Counted from the first letter of the stretch, positions 1-7,527 are shown. The stretch is DNA of 36,055 nt from an uncultured Christensenella sp. (GCA_948468595.1 CAOKIU010000018.1:1-36055); one strand, 5' to 3'. Program-made: numbers and translations. Notes: a model not told the origin generated them from the letters alone.

Positions 1-50
1 TACGAATGCGGGAGTCAAAGTCCCGTGCCTTACCGCTTGGCTACACCCCA
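1..50 (-). tRNA. tRNA-Gln (TTG), 3' part beyond window
   Basis: Read on the minus strand, the 5' acceptor strand TGGGGTG begins at 50. It is followed by TA, a D arm GCC...GGC and an anticodon arm CGGGA-CTTTGAC-TCCCG, whose loop has TTG at the anticodon position. The T arm and 3' acceptor strand lie left of position 1. It is the last visible gene of a three-tRNA group and is probably co-transcribed from the promoter at 313-341. Confidence 0.9.
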
Positions 51-87
51 ACGTGAACCTGCCGCCGCTTGGGAGCTTTGAAAAAAG

Positions 88-165
88 TGGGGTGAATAGT
101 GGGATTCGAACCCACGACCTCCAGGGCCACAACCTGGCACTCTAACCAACTGAGCTATATCCACC
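88..165 (-). tRNA. tRNA-His (GTG), CCA encoded
   Basis: Minus-strand cloverleaf: acceptor GTGGATA pairs with TATTCAC, D arm GCTC...GAGT, anticodon loop holding GTG, and T arm GTGGG-TTCGAAT-CCCAC. A G at position 165 precedes the acceptor strand and faces C73, which is the G-1:C73 identity pair of tRNA-His. CCA is encoded at 90-88. It lies 33 nt after tRNA-Arg in the same transcription unit. Confidence 0.95.
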
Positions 166-198
166 ATAATGACGCTTGCGATAGGCGGTCAGTCGATA

Positions 199-275
<77 letters not shown>

Positions 276-312
276 AAATCTTCCCGGGCGGCACACCCGC
301 TGACAGATAAAG

Positions 313-341
313 ATTATAGTGGAACGCACCGAATCTGTCAA
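313..341 (-). promoter_or_regulatory. Consensus sigma-A promoter of the tRNA cluster
   Basis: On the minus strand TTGACA (341-336) is separated by exactly 17 bp from TATAAT (318-313). Both hexamers match consensus perfectly, and the start of tRNA-Arg is about 38 nt downstream. This is what is expected for a highly expressed stable-RNA operon. Confidence 0.9.
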
Positions 342-350
342 GGGGTTTTG

Positions 351-418
351 AAAAAAAACGGCAAGATTTCACATCCCCGCGCGATAGGGCAGGGTGAGGG
401 CGCGCACCTTGCCGTTTT
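351..418 (-). terminator. Intrinsic terminator overlapping the 3' end of the phosphodiesterase gene
   Basis: On the minus strand AAAACGGCAAG (418-408, still inside the coding sequence) pairs with CTTGCCGTTTT (365-355), followed by eight T (358-351). The loop is long (about 42 nt). The poly-T run ends about 10 bp before the -35 box of the tRNA promoter. Confidence 0.5.
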
Positions 419-860
419 CCAGAGTGAGCAAGCCCAAGCCCGCCTCTCCCCCGCGCGGCCGGCAGAGCGAGCCAGGGTTCATCAGCAGCACGCCCTGCTC
501 CCGCTGCACAAGCTGCCGGTGCGTGTGGCCAAAGAGCGCCGCCGCGCACGCGCGCTCCTGGGCGGCATACAGCAGGCGCTGCAAACCATCGTTAACGCCC
601 CACGCATGCCCATGACAGAGCAAAACGCGGGCGCCCTCCGCCTCCAACACGCGCTCCTGGGGCGCTAAGGTACGCCCCGCGTCGCAATTGCCCGCCACCG
701 CATAAAGGGGCAGGTCCAACTCGCGCGCCAGCTGTTCTCCATCCGCGCAGTGATCGCCCAGGTGGATCAGCGCGTCGGGTGCGAGCGCGCGCAGGTAGTC
801 CAGCGCGCGGTACATCTTGCTCAGGTCCCCATGGGTGTCGGAAAGCACCACAAAGCGCAT
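369..860 (-). CDS. YfcE/MJ0936-type metallophosphoesterase
   Basis: 163-residue predicted phosphodiesterase of the calcineurin-like superfamily. Seen: the N-terminal SDTHGD motif (residues 7-12), LGDHCADG, the AGNCD block (GNXD/E) and a C-terminal GHTH motif. Together these form the dinuclear metal site of the YfcE/MJ0936 family, whose members hydrolyse phosphodiesters in vitro and lack a clear physiological substrate. I start it at ATG 860, which has a GAGGAG ribosome site about 8 nt upstream and places the SDTHGD strand at the N terminus. A longer in-frame start at 1043 would run through rdgB and is rejected. The start lies 2 nt after the rdgB stop, so the two are translationally linked, as is common in Firmicutes. 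Confidence 0.9.
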   Translation of the reverse strand: MRFVVLSDTHGDLSKMYRALDYLRALAPDALIHLGDHCADGEQLARELDLPLYAVAGNCDAGRTLAPQERVLEAEGARVLLCHGHAWGVNDGLQRLLYAAQERACAAALFGHTHRQLVQREQGVLLMNPGSLCRPRGGEAGLGLLTLENGKVRALTLPYRAGM

Positions 861-862
861 GG

Positions 863-1450
863 TCACTGCTCCTCCTCGAGCTGCCGGCGCAGCTGAGCGA
901 GCGCGCGGGACCGATGGGAGATGGCGTTTTTGATGTCGGGAGAGAGTTCGGCAAAGGTGCGGGTCATGCCCTCGGGCACAAAGAAGGGGTCGTAGCCAAA
1001 GCCGTTGTCCCCATGCGGTTCCTGGGTCACCTGTCCCTTGCACACGCCGGTTACGATGAGCACCGGCCGGTCCGGCCGGGCCAGGGCCACGGCGCTGACG
1101 AACTGCGCGCTACGGGGCGCGGGTACGCCTTCTAGGTTCTTCATCAGCAGCGCGTTATTGGCCGCATCATCCCCATGCTCGCCCGCATACCGTGCCGAGT
1201 GGACGCCCGGCGCGCCGAAGAGCGCGTCCACCATCAGGCCGGAATCATCGGCCAGGGCGGCGCAGCCGGTCAGGTTCAGCACAGCCTCGGCCTTGATGCG
1301 CGCGTTTTCCTCAAAGGTGGAGCCGGTCTCCTCCGCCTCGCACGCTACGCCCGCCTCCTTGAGGGAAAGCACCTCGTCAAAAAAGCCGCCGACGATCTCC
1401 TTGATCTCCTTGATCTTATGCGCGTTGTTGCTTGCGATGAGCAATTTCAT
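863..1450 (-). CDS. rdgB: XTP/dITP diphosphatase (non-canonical purine NTP pyrophosphatase)
   Basis: 195-residue Ham1/RdgB family enzyme that hydrolyses XTP, dITP and ITP to the monophosphates and so keeps deaminated purines out of DNA and RNA. Family signatures are visible in order: N-terminal SNN-HK-EI, the DDSGL motif, FGYDPFF and the C-terminal SHRSRAL. Length is typical. Start is ATG 1450 with GGGGAG about 9 nt upstream; an ATG seven codons upstream (1471) begins in front of that ribosome site and is not favoured. It is the first gene of a two-gene operon with the phosphodiesterase, from the promoter at 1485-1512. Confidence 0.95.
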   Translation of the reverse strand: MKLLIASNNAHKIKEIKEIVGGFFDEVLSLKEAGVACEAEETGSTFEENARIKAEAVLNLTGCAALADDSGLMVDALFGAPGVHSARYAGEHGDDAANNALLMKNLEGVPAPRSAQFVSAVALARPDRPVLIVTGVCKGQVTQEPHGDNGFGYDPFFVPEGMTRTFAELSPDIKNAISHRSRALAQLRRQLEEEQ

Positions 1451-1484
1451 TTGTACAATCTCCCCATCCAATTCAGTCCACCTT

Positions 1485-1512
1485 ATTATAGCACAGCGCC
1501 GCCGGCGCGCAA
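1485..1512 (-). promoter_or_regulatory. Putative sigma-A promoter for rdgB operon
   Basis: Minus strand: TTGCGC (1512-1507), 16-bp spacer, perfect TATAAT (1490-1485), about 35 nt before the rdgB ATG. The -35 box is weak. Confidence 0.5.
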
Positions 1513-1520
1513 CAGAAATT

Positions 1521-1557
1521 CTCCCGGCGCGCCCCGCATCATTGGGGCTGCCGGGAG
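1521..1557 (-). terminator. Hairpin terminator after GerMN lipoprotein gene
   Basis: Inverted repeat: CTCCCGGC pairs with GCCGGGAG, and an inner GCCCC/GGGGC block extends it to a very stable stem. On the minus strand it is followed by AATTTCT, a poor U tract. It sits between the stop at 1582 and the rdgB promoter. Confidence 0.55.
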
Positions 1558-1581
1558 CTTTTCTCGCCGCGTTGCAGCGGT

Positions 1582-2601
1582 TTATTCGATCACAGCGCTG
1601 GCCATGAGCGCCTCCTGCTCGGTATTGACCACGGTGGTCACCGCCAGGGTTTCGGTGTCGAGGGTGAAGTCCTTGCCTTCAACCTGGAGCTTGACTTCCT
1701 TGACGTCCGGGAACTGCGAGCAGGTCAGCACCAGCGCCTTGACCGCCGCCGCGCCGCCATCCGCCTGTTCCATGACCTGCTGGAACTCCTTGCTCATGTT
1801 GATGGTGACCACGCCGCCGGCCTGCTTGACGGAGATCAGGCCCACGCCCTTGGGAATGCAGCCAGCCAGGCCGGAATCCTCCTTGGGGCCCTTGAGCAGC
1901 TCGAGCACCGCGGTATCAATGTCCTCCTTGGAGAATACGGGGCGCGTCACCGGCACCATGCATCCGCTGGCCTCGCTCTCAAAGAACACCTGCACCATGT
2001 TCGCGCCTTCCAAGTCCGTATCCGCGGAGACCGACTCAATGTTCAGGTCCGCGCGCGTCAAGGGGGCGCTTACGTTGGTGCCATGGGTCAGGGCATCCAC
2101 CTGCTCGCCGGCAACCAGAATCTGCACCTCGGAAATGGAGTCAAACTCGGTCAGGGCGCTGACAATGGCGCAGACCATGGCGTTCTCCTCCTCCGCGTCG
2201 GCGCAGGACATGCACTGTGAGGACAGGGAGACCTTGGCCTGCTGGCCGATGATGTCCATATCCACTTCCAGGCCCTCGGGCAGCGCGGTCAAAAGGCCCA
2301 GGCGCGCCGCCTGCAAGTCGTTTGCCTCGGAGGAAACCATTTGCTTGAGCGTCGCCTTGGCGATGCCCTCCTCCCAGGGAATCTCGCAGTTGACGGGGAC
2401 GAGGTAGCCCATCAGGTCCTTATAATACAGCGTGACCTCTCGCGTAGAGCCAGTATCCTCCAGCGAGGCTTGCAGCTCCGCAGCGGTGGGGACTTGCTCG
2501 ATGGGTTCCTCCAGGTTGATGGGTTTCTTGCTTGTGCAGCCCGCGCTACCAATGAGCGCGAGCGCCAACAGCACCAGAAAGACGACTTTGCATTTTTTCA
2601 T
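1582..2601 (-). CDS. GerMN-domain lipoprotein (sporulation/germination type)
   Basis: 339-residue predicted lipoprotein. The N terminus is a signal peptide with lipobox SAGC (Cys22) after a hydrophobic core at residues 6-20, so it should be anchored to the outer face of the membrane. The rest resembles two tandem GerMN domains (roughly 60-180 and 200-325), including the typical 'V.L...GP...GL...IP.G..L.SV....G.V.INMS.EF' pattern in the second. In Bacillus subtilis, GerM acts in septal peptidoglycan remodelling and in holding engulfment complexes together; equivalence here is inferred from domain and lipobox only. Start ATG 2601 has AAGGAGG 11 nt upstream; an ATG ten codons earlier has no ribosome site. 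It appears monocistronic, with a terminator downstream. Confidence 0.85.
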   Translation of the reverse strand: MKKCKVVFLVLLALALIGSAGCTSKKPINLEEPIEQVPTAAELQASLEDTGSTREVTLYYKDLMGYLVPVNCEIPWEEGIAKATLKQMVSSEANDLQAARLGLLTALPEGLEVDMDIIGQQAKVSLSSQCMSCADAEEENAMVCAIVSALTEFDSISEVQILVAGEQVDALTHGTNVSAPLTRADLNIESVSADTDLEGANMVQVFFESEASGCMVPVTRPVFSKEDIDTAVLELLKGPKEDSGLAGCIPKGVGLISVKQAGGVVTINMSKEFQQVMEQADGGAAAVKALVLTCSQFPDVKEVKLQVEGKDFTLDTETLAVTTVVNTEQEALMASAVIE

Positions 2602-2642
2602 GACCGACTGCGCCTCCTTGCAACGAATCACTTACGCAATTC

Positions 2643-2672
2643 ATCGTATGCAGGGAATGCGGGCGCTATACC
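2643..2672 (-). promoter_or_regulatory. Possible sporulation-type promoter for the GerMN gene
   Basis: Minus strand: GGTATA (2672-2667), 16 bp, CATACGAT (2650-2643). The -10 resembles the CATAC...T boxes of sigma-E/sigma-G promoters rather than sigma-A, and no better sigma-A pair is visible. It lies about 42 nt before the ATG. Assignment to a sporulation sigma is inference. Confidence 0.3.
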
Positions 2673-2721
2673 TGTTTAAAACTTTCCCGCTCATGCTGGG
2701 CGGCGGGGCTTTTTGAGCGCC

Positions 2722-3660
2722 TCAGCCGCGCGGGCGCTCTTCGTTCCAATCGGTCAGCAGTTTTTCCACGGGCTTTCCGTAGAGGCCGTAGCCGTCGTTG
2801 CGCATCGCCTCGGCGGCGGGGTAAAGCCGCGCGCTCCAATCCCACCAGCCCACGCCCTCGACCCAATCGTTGCGGCCCAGCGCGTCCAGGAACGCCTTGT
2901 ACCAGCGGGTCTGCACGTCAATATCCAGCGCGCCGCCGTGCGTCCAATCGTTGGGGACGAACTCGCTGCCCTCGCGACAGGGGCACCCGCACTCCATGAA
3001 CATAAAGGGCTTTTGGAACTTTTCCATCACGCGCTTGACGCGGGCGAACTGATTGTCCAAATCGTCAATGGGGTAGTAGCCGCTGGAGGAGATCACGTCC
3101 AAGCAGTCCCACCAGGTGACGTTATCCTCCTGATACTTGTCGCAATTATAGGTGACCAGGCCGGTATAGTGCTTGCGCACTTCCTTGACCAGGCCGCGCC
3201 ATAGGTCCGCCTTGCGGTCGGCGCAAACCATTTCGCATCCCACGCAGAACAGCTCCACGCCCGTGTCCTGGGCAATGTCGGCAAGATAGCAGTTAAACTC
3301 CGTGTAACTGCGGAACCAGTCCTCCCACTGGGGTTCGCAGGGAACGAAAGCATCAAAAAAGTTGATGTAAGCGCGCCAATAGCCGTCGCGGCAATTGACC
3401 ATGGCCTTGAGAATCACCTTTTTGCCCAGCTTGCGGGCATAGGCGATGCAGGTGCGGATGTCCTTCTCGCTCATGACGTCGTCGGTATCATAGTCCACTT
3501 TCGTGCAATAGGCATGATCCTGCAACGCCGCCACCGCAAGCAGCAGCGTATCGCTCCCCGTATTTTCGAACATCAGGCGCATCGACTCCATGCTCTCCGG
3601 CTTCTCCGTAAAGCCGCGCGGCGACATAAACCCAAACGTTGTGGCGGAAAAAAAGTCCAT
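2722..3660 (-). CDS. GH113-like glycoside hydrolase (beta-mannanase/xylanase-like), cysteine-rich
   Basis: 312-residue TIM-barrel-type glycosidase resembling family GH113, whose founder is an Alicyclobacillus endo-mannanase. From memory that enzyme uses two Glu residues 80 apart. Here Glu143 (in VGCEMVCAD) and Glu223 (in FMECGCPC) are also exactly 80 apart and sit in comparable strand-end motifs. A C-terminal GWWDWS motif (271-276) adds aromatic active-site residues. There is no signal peptide, so the enzyme should be cytoplasmic and act on imported oligosaccharides. Thirteen cysteines, three packed around Glu223, are unusual. Start ATG 3660 has a purine-rich GGGGGAAAG upstream. The gene stands alone between a palindromic promoter region and the GerMN gene. 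Substrate is unproven. Confidence 0.75.
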   Translation of the reverse strand: MDFFSATTFGFMSPRGFTEKPESMESMRLMFENTGSDTLLLAVAALQDHAYCTKVDYDTDDVMSEKDIRTCIAYARKLGKKVILKAMVNCRDGYWRAYINFFDAFVPCEPQWEDWFRSYTEFNCYLADIAQDTGVELFCVGCEMVCADRKADLWRGLVKEVRKHYTGLVTYNCDKYQEDNVTWWDCLDVISSSGYYPIDDLDNQFARVKRVMEKFQKPFMFMECGCPCREGSEFVPNDWTHGGALDIDVQTRWYKAFLDALGRNDWVEGVGWWDWSARLYPAAEAMRNDGYGLYGKPVEKLLTDWNEERPRG

Positions 3661-3714
3661 GATGCTTTCCCCCTTTGCCTTATTTCGTTTTCCTTGCGGA
3701 ACTTAGCTGCTTTC

Positions 3715-3743
3715 ATTATAGCGCAAATCGTTCCGAGCCACAA
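3715..3743 (-). promoter_or_regulatory. Putative sigma-A promoter of the GH113-like gene
   Basis: Minus strand: TTGTGG (3743-3738), 17 bp, perfect TATAAT (3720-3715), about 55 nt before the ATG at 3660. Palindromes at 3751-3796 lie directly upstream. Confidence 0.5.
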
Positions 3744-3750
3744 GGCCAAT

Positions 3751-3796
3751 TTCGTTCAACGAATTTCCAATGAGCGAAACGCTGTTTTGAAATTCG
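3751..3796. repeat. Nested palindromes upstream of the GH113-like gene (operator candidates)
   Basis: TTCGTT-C-AACGAA (3751-3763) is a perfect 6-bp-arm palindrome 8 bp upstream of the -35 box. AGCG-AAA-CGCT (3773-3783) follows. An 8-bp inverted repeat CGAATTTC (3760-3767) / GAAATTCG (3789-3796) brackets the second one. The position suggests binding of a regulator controlling the glycosidase. None matches a cre site well. Confidence 0.4.
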
Positions 3797-3965
3797 GAAC
3801 ATCCAAGGGCAAAAAAAGGGCCCCGCCGCTTGCCGATTGCAAATGGCGGGGGAGTGGGGGGGTGGCTCAATAAAGACCGTTTCACAGAACGATATTATAA
3901 TACCATATCCTGCGAAAAAGTCAAGCGTATTTCTTGAACAATTTGCATATTTTAACGTTTTTCAA

Positions 3966-3994
3966 TTGAATGAAAAGAATTTCTTAAGAATAAT
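3966..3994 (+). promoter_or_regulatory. Putative sigma-A promoter for the SpoVB/MurJ-like flippase
   Basis: TTGAAT (3966-3971), 17 bp, AATAAT (3989-3994), about 85 nt before the ATG at 4079. The 418-nt gap 3661-4078 is AT-rich and carries only these promoter and palindrome signals; I see no gene in it. Confidence 0.4.
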
Positions 3995-4078
3995 GGGGGT
4001 ATGTACGGACAAATGGCGCCCGGCGGGTCTATCCGCTCCCTTCCCTTGCATATGAATCGCATCAAGGAAGGTGTTTAC

Positions 4079-5437
4079 ATGAACCGGAATAAGGCGATCC
4101 AGGGCATTGTGCTGCTGACGCTGTCCTCCTTTTTCCTGCGCGGCATTGGGATGGCGTACCGCATCGTGCTCTCCGAGCGCATCGGCACAGAGGGCATGGG
4201 CCTCTATCAGCTCATCATGACGGTCTACATGCTCTTTTCCATGCTCGCCTGCGCGGGCCTTTCCATCACGGTGAGCCGTCTTTGCGCCGAGCATCCGCGC
4301 GCGGCCCGCTCCGTGGTGGCCAAATCCAACCTCTATGCCACGGCGCTGGGCGCGCTTCTGGGCGCTGTGCTCTACACTTTGTCGGACTTTATCGCCCAAA
4401 GGCTGCTCGGCGACCCGCGCGCGGCGGAAAGCCTGCGCCTGATCGCGCCCTCGCTGCCCATGATGGCGATCTCCGCCGTGCTGCGCGGTTATTTCCTCTC
4501 CAAGGGCGATGTCACGCGCCCCACCATCGCGCAAATGACGGAGCAGTTGGTGCGCGTGGCGCTGGTGCTGTTTCTGCTGTTCTACTTTGACGTCACGGGC
4601 CTGGCGACCTCCTGCGCGGTGATCCTCTTTGGCGCGACGGCGGCGGAGCTGGTCTCCCTGTTGCTGTACGCGGCATTTTACCTGCGCTGCCGAGAGCGCG
4701 CGCCGGATTCCTTTCCCCTATCCGTCATCCTGCGCGGAACGCTGCCCATCTGGCTGGGCGCGCTCTTGCAATGCGGGATGCAGACGGTGGAAAACCTGCT
4801 CATCCCCACCCTGCTCAAGCTCTCGGGCGCGTCCGCCTCGCACGCGCTCTCGCAGTACGGCCTGCTCTCGGGCATGGTGCTGCCCATCCTGGTCTTCCCC
4901 GCCGCCTTTCCCGCCGCGGTGGGCACGCTGTTGCTGCCTGAAATCGCAAGGGAAAACGCGCTGGGACGTGCCGAGCGCGTGCGCGGCCTGACGCGCAAGA
5001 CGCTGTCGGCGACGCTGTACATGAGCATCGGGTTTTGCCTGCTGTTCCTGCTCTTCGGCCAGGGGCTGATGGAGGCCCTCTACAAGAGCGAGGCGGCCGG
5101 CGGCATGCTGCTGATGCTCTCGCCCCTGCTGCCGCTGATGTACATGGAAAACATCTGCGATTCGGTGCTCAAGGGATTGGGCAAGCAGCTCTCCACCCTC
5201 ATCATCGAAACCATCGATTCCGCCATGCGCGTCATCGGCATTCTGATCCTGCTGCCGCGCATGGGGATGATGGGCTATGTGATCATCCTCTATCTTTCGG
5301 GCGTTCTGTGCGCCATCACAAGGCTGTACCTGCTGATCAAGGTCACGGATATGGAGCGCGGCACGTTGCTCCACCTGCTGCGCGACCCCCTCTATGCGCT
5401 GGTTGAGGCGCTGCGTGCGCGGCGCAGAAGCGCGTAA
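4079..5437 (+). CDS. SpoVB/MurJ-like lipid flippase (MOP superfamily)
   Basis: 452-residue polytopic membrane protein with about 12-14 hydrophobic helices, opening with a membrane-entry segment rich in S/F/R-G that is typical of the SpoVB branch of polysaccharide biosynthesis proteins. Family members flip lipid-linked cell-wall precursors (lipid II in MurJ; SpoVB acts in spore cortex synthesis). Arg and Glu residues inside the first helices (FFLRGIGM, YRIVLSERIG) are consistent with the MurJ-like cavity. Start ATG 4079 has AGGAAGG 7-8 nt upstream; an earlier ATG at 4001 lacks one. The gene is transcribed alone and closed by a bidirectional terminator. Whether it is the sporulation-specific or the vegetative flippase cannot be told from sequence. 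Confidence 0.85.
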   Translation: MNRNKAIQGIVLLTLSSFFLRGIGMAYRIVLSERIGTEGMGLYQLIMTVYMLFSMLACAGLSITVSRLCAEHPRAARSVVAKSNLYATALGALLGAVLYTLSDFIAQRLLGDPRAAESLRLIAPSLPMMAISAVLRGYFLSKGDVTRPTIAQMTEQLVRVALVLFLLFYFDVTGLATSCAVILFGATAAELVSLLLYAAFYLRCRERAPDSFPLSVILRGTLPIWLGALLQCGMQTVENLLIPTLLKLSGASASHALSQYGLLSGMVLPILVFPAAFPAAVGTLLLPEIARENALGRAERVRGLTRKTLSATLYMSIGFCLLFLLFGQGLMEALYKSEAAGGMLLMLSPLLPLMYMENICDSVLKGLGKQLSTLIIETIDSAMRVIGILILLPRMGMMGYVIILYLSGVLCAITRLYLLIKVTDMERGTLLHLLRDPLYALVEALRARRRSA

Positions 5438-5471
5438 GGTTATCATCATCTATCATCTCTTAGCGCAAAAT

Positions 5472-5517
5472 AAAAGGGCCGCAGGAACGGGCTAGAACGC
5501 CCTCCTGCGGCCCTTTT
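5472..5517. terminator. Bidirectional intrinsic terminator
   Basis: GGGCCGCAGGA pairs with TCCTGCGGCCC around a loop containing a second short GGGC/GCCC pairing. The stem is flanked by AAAA on the left and TTTT on the right, so it can stop both the flippase transcript (plus) and the convergent peptidoglycan-binding gene (minus). Confidence 0.85.
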
Positions 5518-5530
5518 GATCGCGCCTTGG

Positions 5531-6448
5531 TTACTTCTTGCCCGCGGCAATGCGGATGCAGCGCTGGTGATCGGGGTCCTTGATGTTGGTGCCATGGGTG
5601 CGGCTGTTGAGGAAATGGATGCAGACCTGGCCATTCATGTTGTTGTTGCGAATGGTCTGCTGGCCGTGCGGCTCGCCGTAGAGCGAGGCGGCGTACCACT
5701 TGCCCTTGATCTTGACCAGGAGCGGCCGGCGCTGCCACGTCCACTTGCCGCCCATGGATTTTTTCATCTTGGCGGTGTCGTCCTTGGTCTTGGGCTCAAC
5801 GTCCATGTGCTTGTGTCCGCCCATGCGGTAACAGGTGTAGGTGATGCCGGTGTAATAATCCTTGACCGTGAAGGTAGAGCCGCGCGGCGCAAGGCGGTTG
5901 ACCTCCGACCACTCCGCCATGATGCCGTACTTGGACGAGGAGGACGAGGGCGAATTCTTGGTGGGCTTGGGCGTGGGTTTGGGGGTGGGCGTGGGCGTCG
6001 GCGTGGGGATGCGGCGATTGTACAGCGAGCGCGTCGCGCCGTTGGCATAGAGCATTTGCGCGGTCTTGCCCCCTACAATGCCGTCCTGCTTGAGGTGGTT
6101 ATCCTCCTGAAAGTCGCGCACAGCCTGCCCCGTGACGCTGCCGAAGTCCCCCGTGATCTTATAGTTGTAGTACCCAAGGTCCCGCAGGCGCAGCTGCAAG
6201 GAGATGACGTCGTCGCCGGAATCCCCGTCCGAGAGCACCAGATCCTCATAAGGGTTGACGGGATCGGGCGTCCTGGTCAGGGCGATGGTGGGCGTGGCGG
6301 TCTCCGCCTGCGCATCGGCGGACAGCGAGGGCTCAGGGGATGCGGTGGGTTCCGCCCATGCGGTGGAACCAAAGGCCGCCAGCCCCACGGTCATGCAGGC
6401 GCAAAGCACGGCGGCGCGGTATGCATATCGAAAAATGTGTTTCTTCAA
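5531..6448 (-). CDS. Secreted peptidoglycan-binding protein with Pro/Thr linker and conserved C-terminal domain (TTG start)
   Basis: 305-residue exported protein. Signal peptide 1-32 (KKH-rich start, hydrophobic 12-27, AWA cleavage site before Glu33); a PG_binding_1 domain at about 70-130 (LSDGDSGDDV...LQ..L.DLGYY..., with D-G repeats); a TP/KP-rich linker at about 147-165; then a 130-residue C-terminal domain with conserved His/Asp/Arg (GGHKHMD, QVCIHFLNS, DPDHQ) of unknown fold to me. I start it at TTG 6448 because AAGGAG lies 10 nt upstream (6464-6459). ATG 6472 lies only about 7 nt after the predicted transcription start and has no usable ribosome site. Likely a cell-wall-bound hydrolase or binding protein. 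Confidence 0.75.
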   Translation of the reverse strand: MKKHIFRYAYRAAVLCACMTVGLAAFGSTAWAEPTASPEPSLSADAQAETATPTIALTRTPDPVNPYEDLVLSDGDSGDDVISLQLRLRDLGYYNYKITGDFGSVTGQAVRDFQEDNHLKQDGIVGGKTAQMLYANGATRSLYNRRIPTPTPTPTPKPTPKPTKNSPSSSSSKYGIMAEWSEVNRLAPRGSTFTVKDYYTGITYTCYRMGGHKHMDVEPKTKDDTAKMKKSMGGKWTWQRRPLLVKIKGKWYAASLYGEPHGQQTIRNNNMNGQVCIHFLNSRTHGTNIKDPDHQRCIRIAAGKK

Positions 6449-6485
6449 CGCTCTGTCACTCCTTGAACACATGACTCCATCTATT

Positions 6486-6513
6486 ATTGTACCAAAGATA
6501 TGGCTTTTGTAAA
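6486..6513 (-). promoter_or_regulatory. Sigma-A promoter for the peptidoglycan-binding protein
   Basis: Minus strand TTTACA (6513-6508), 16 bp, TACAAT (6491-6486). The predicted start is near 6479, leaving a leader of about 30 nt before TTG 6448. Confidence 0.6.
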
Positions 6514-6558
6514 GGGCCATGGCACAATCTGCATAAGTTTGAAACAAATCCCCGGCAG

Positions 6559-6587
6559 TTGACGCGGGCATCCTCAGCCGTTAAGAT
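6559..6587 (+). promoter_or_regulatory. Sigma-A-like promoter for the sigma factor gene
   Basis: TTGACG (6559-6564), 17 bp, TAAGAT (6582-6587). The transcript leader of about 70 nt contains GC-rich inverted segments (GCCCGGGC ... GCGCCCGG) before the AGGAGG ribosome site at 6651-6657. Confidence 0.5.
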
Positions 6588-6666
6588 GGAAAGCGAAAAA
6601 AATTCGCCCGGGCCTGTCACACGGCGCGCGCCCGGCCGTCTAAATGGATATAGGAGGTATGGACCA

Positions 6667-7527
6667 ATGAAGTTGCAAAATGAGCGGCAGCTCGTCGAGC
6701 GGGCGTTAGCCGGCGACCGGGACGCACTGGAGGAGCTCCTCACCGGGGTTAAGGACCTGGTTTTCAATCTATCCCTGCGCATGCTGGGCACCATCCCCGA
6801 CGCCGAGGATGCGACGCAGGAGATCCTGCTAAAGGTGATGACGCGCCTGAGCGCCTTTGAGCACCGGAGCGCGCTTTCCACCTGGGTATTCCGCATCGCG
6901 GTCAACCACTTGAAGGACACCCAAAAGGGCATGTTCGCCGCGCACCCCCTGAGCTTTGAGGTTTACAGCCAGGATATTGCCAGCGGCCGGGAGCGGGACG
7001 TGCCGGACCTCAGCGGCGGCGTGGACCGGGAGCTGTTGGCGCGGGAGCTGAAGCTCTCCTGCTCCAACGCGATGCTGCAATGCCTGGACCGGGATAGCCG
7101 GGCCATCTACATCCTGGGGACGATGTTCCGCCTGGACAGCCGCGTTGCCGCGGAGATTTTCGGCCTCTCGCCCGAAGCCTACCGCCAAAGGCTCTCCCGC
7201 ATTCGCCGCAGAATGGGCGATTTTCTCAAGGAATACTGCGGTCTGAGCGGAACGGGGACCTGCTCCTGCGCGCGGCGGGTGGATTACGCCATTCTCACCC
7301 ACCGCATCGATCCCGCGCGCTTGGATTACCAAAGCTTGGAGCCCTGCGCCACGGAGGAGATCGTCTCCTGCACAGAGGCCATGGAGCAGTTGGACGATCA
7401 GGCGCAGATCTTCGCCACCCTTCCCGCCTACCGCTCGCCCGGCGAAATCCAAAGCAACATCCGCGCGCTGATGAACACCGACGGCTTCCGCGCCGTGCTC
7501 GATGCAAAGGAGGGACAGGAGGCATGA
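6667..7527 (+). CDS. ECF-type RNA polymerase sigma factor with Cys-containing C-terminal extension
   Basis: 286-residue sigma-70 family protein. Region 2 spans about 20-88 (PDAEDATQEILLKV, then STWVFRIAVNHLKD, the core-binding and -10-reading helices). Region 4 spans about 128-186 (DRDSRAIYILGTMF then LSPEAYRQRLSRIRRRM helix-turn-helix). A 95-residue tail follows, with five Cys (191, 199, 201, 227, 235) and an 'RIDPARLDYQ' motif; similar tails occur in some ECF groups and may bind metal or sense redox. ATG 6667 follows TAGGAGG by about 9 nt; a nearer ATG at 6659 is out of frame. No anti-sigma gene is adjacent. It overlaps the next gene by 4 nt (ATGA). Confidence 0.8.
   Translation: MKLQNERQLVERALAGDRDALEELLTGVKDLVFNLSLRMLGTIPDAEDATQEILLKVMTRLSAFEHRSALSTWVFRIAVNHLKDTQKGMFAAHPLSFEVYSQDIASGRERDVPDLSGGVDRELLARELKLSCSNAMLQCLDRDSRAIYILGTMFRLDSRVAAEIFGLSPEAYRQRLSRIRRRMGDFLKEYCGLSGTGTCSCARRVDYAILTHRIDPARLDYQSLEPCATEEIVSCTEAMEQLDDQAQIFATLPAYRSPGEIQSNIRALMNTDGFRAVLDAKEGQEA

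Noticed and set aside
1175..2407. Long antisense open frame over rdgB and the GerMN gene (410 codons)
   Set aside because: GC-rich shadow of real genes on the other strand; low-complexity translation, no ribosome site, no domain.
3760..3796. cre (catabolite repression) site upstream of the GH113-like gene
   Set aside because: The palindromes do not match the TGnAAnCGnTnnCA pattern.
6470..6472. ATG as start of the peptidoglycan-binding protein
   Set aside because: It lies about 7 nt after the predicted transcription start and has no spaced ribosome site; TTG 6448 has AAGGAG 10 nt upstream.
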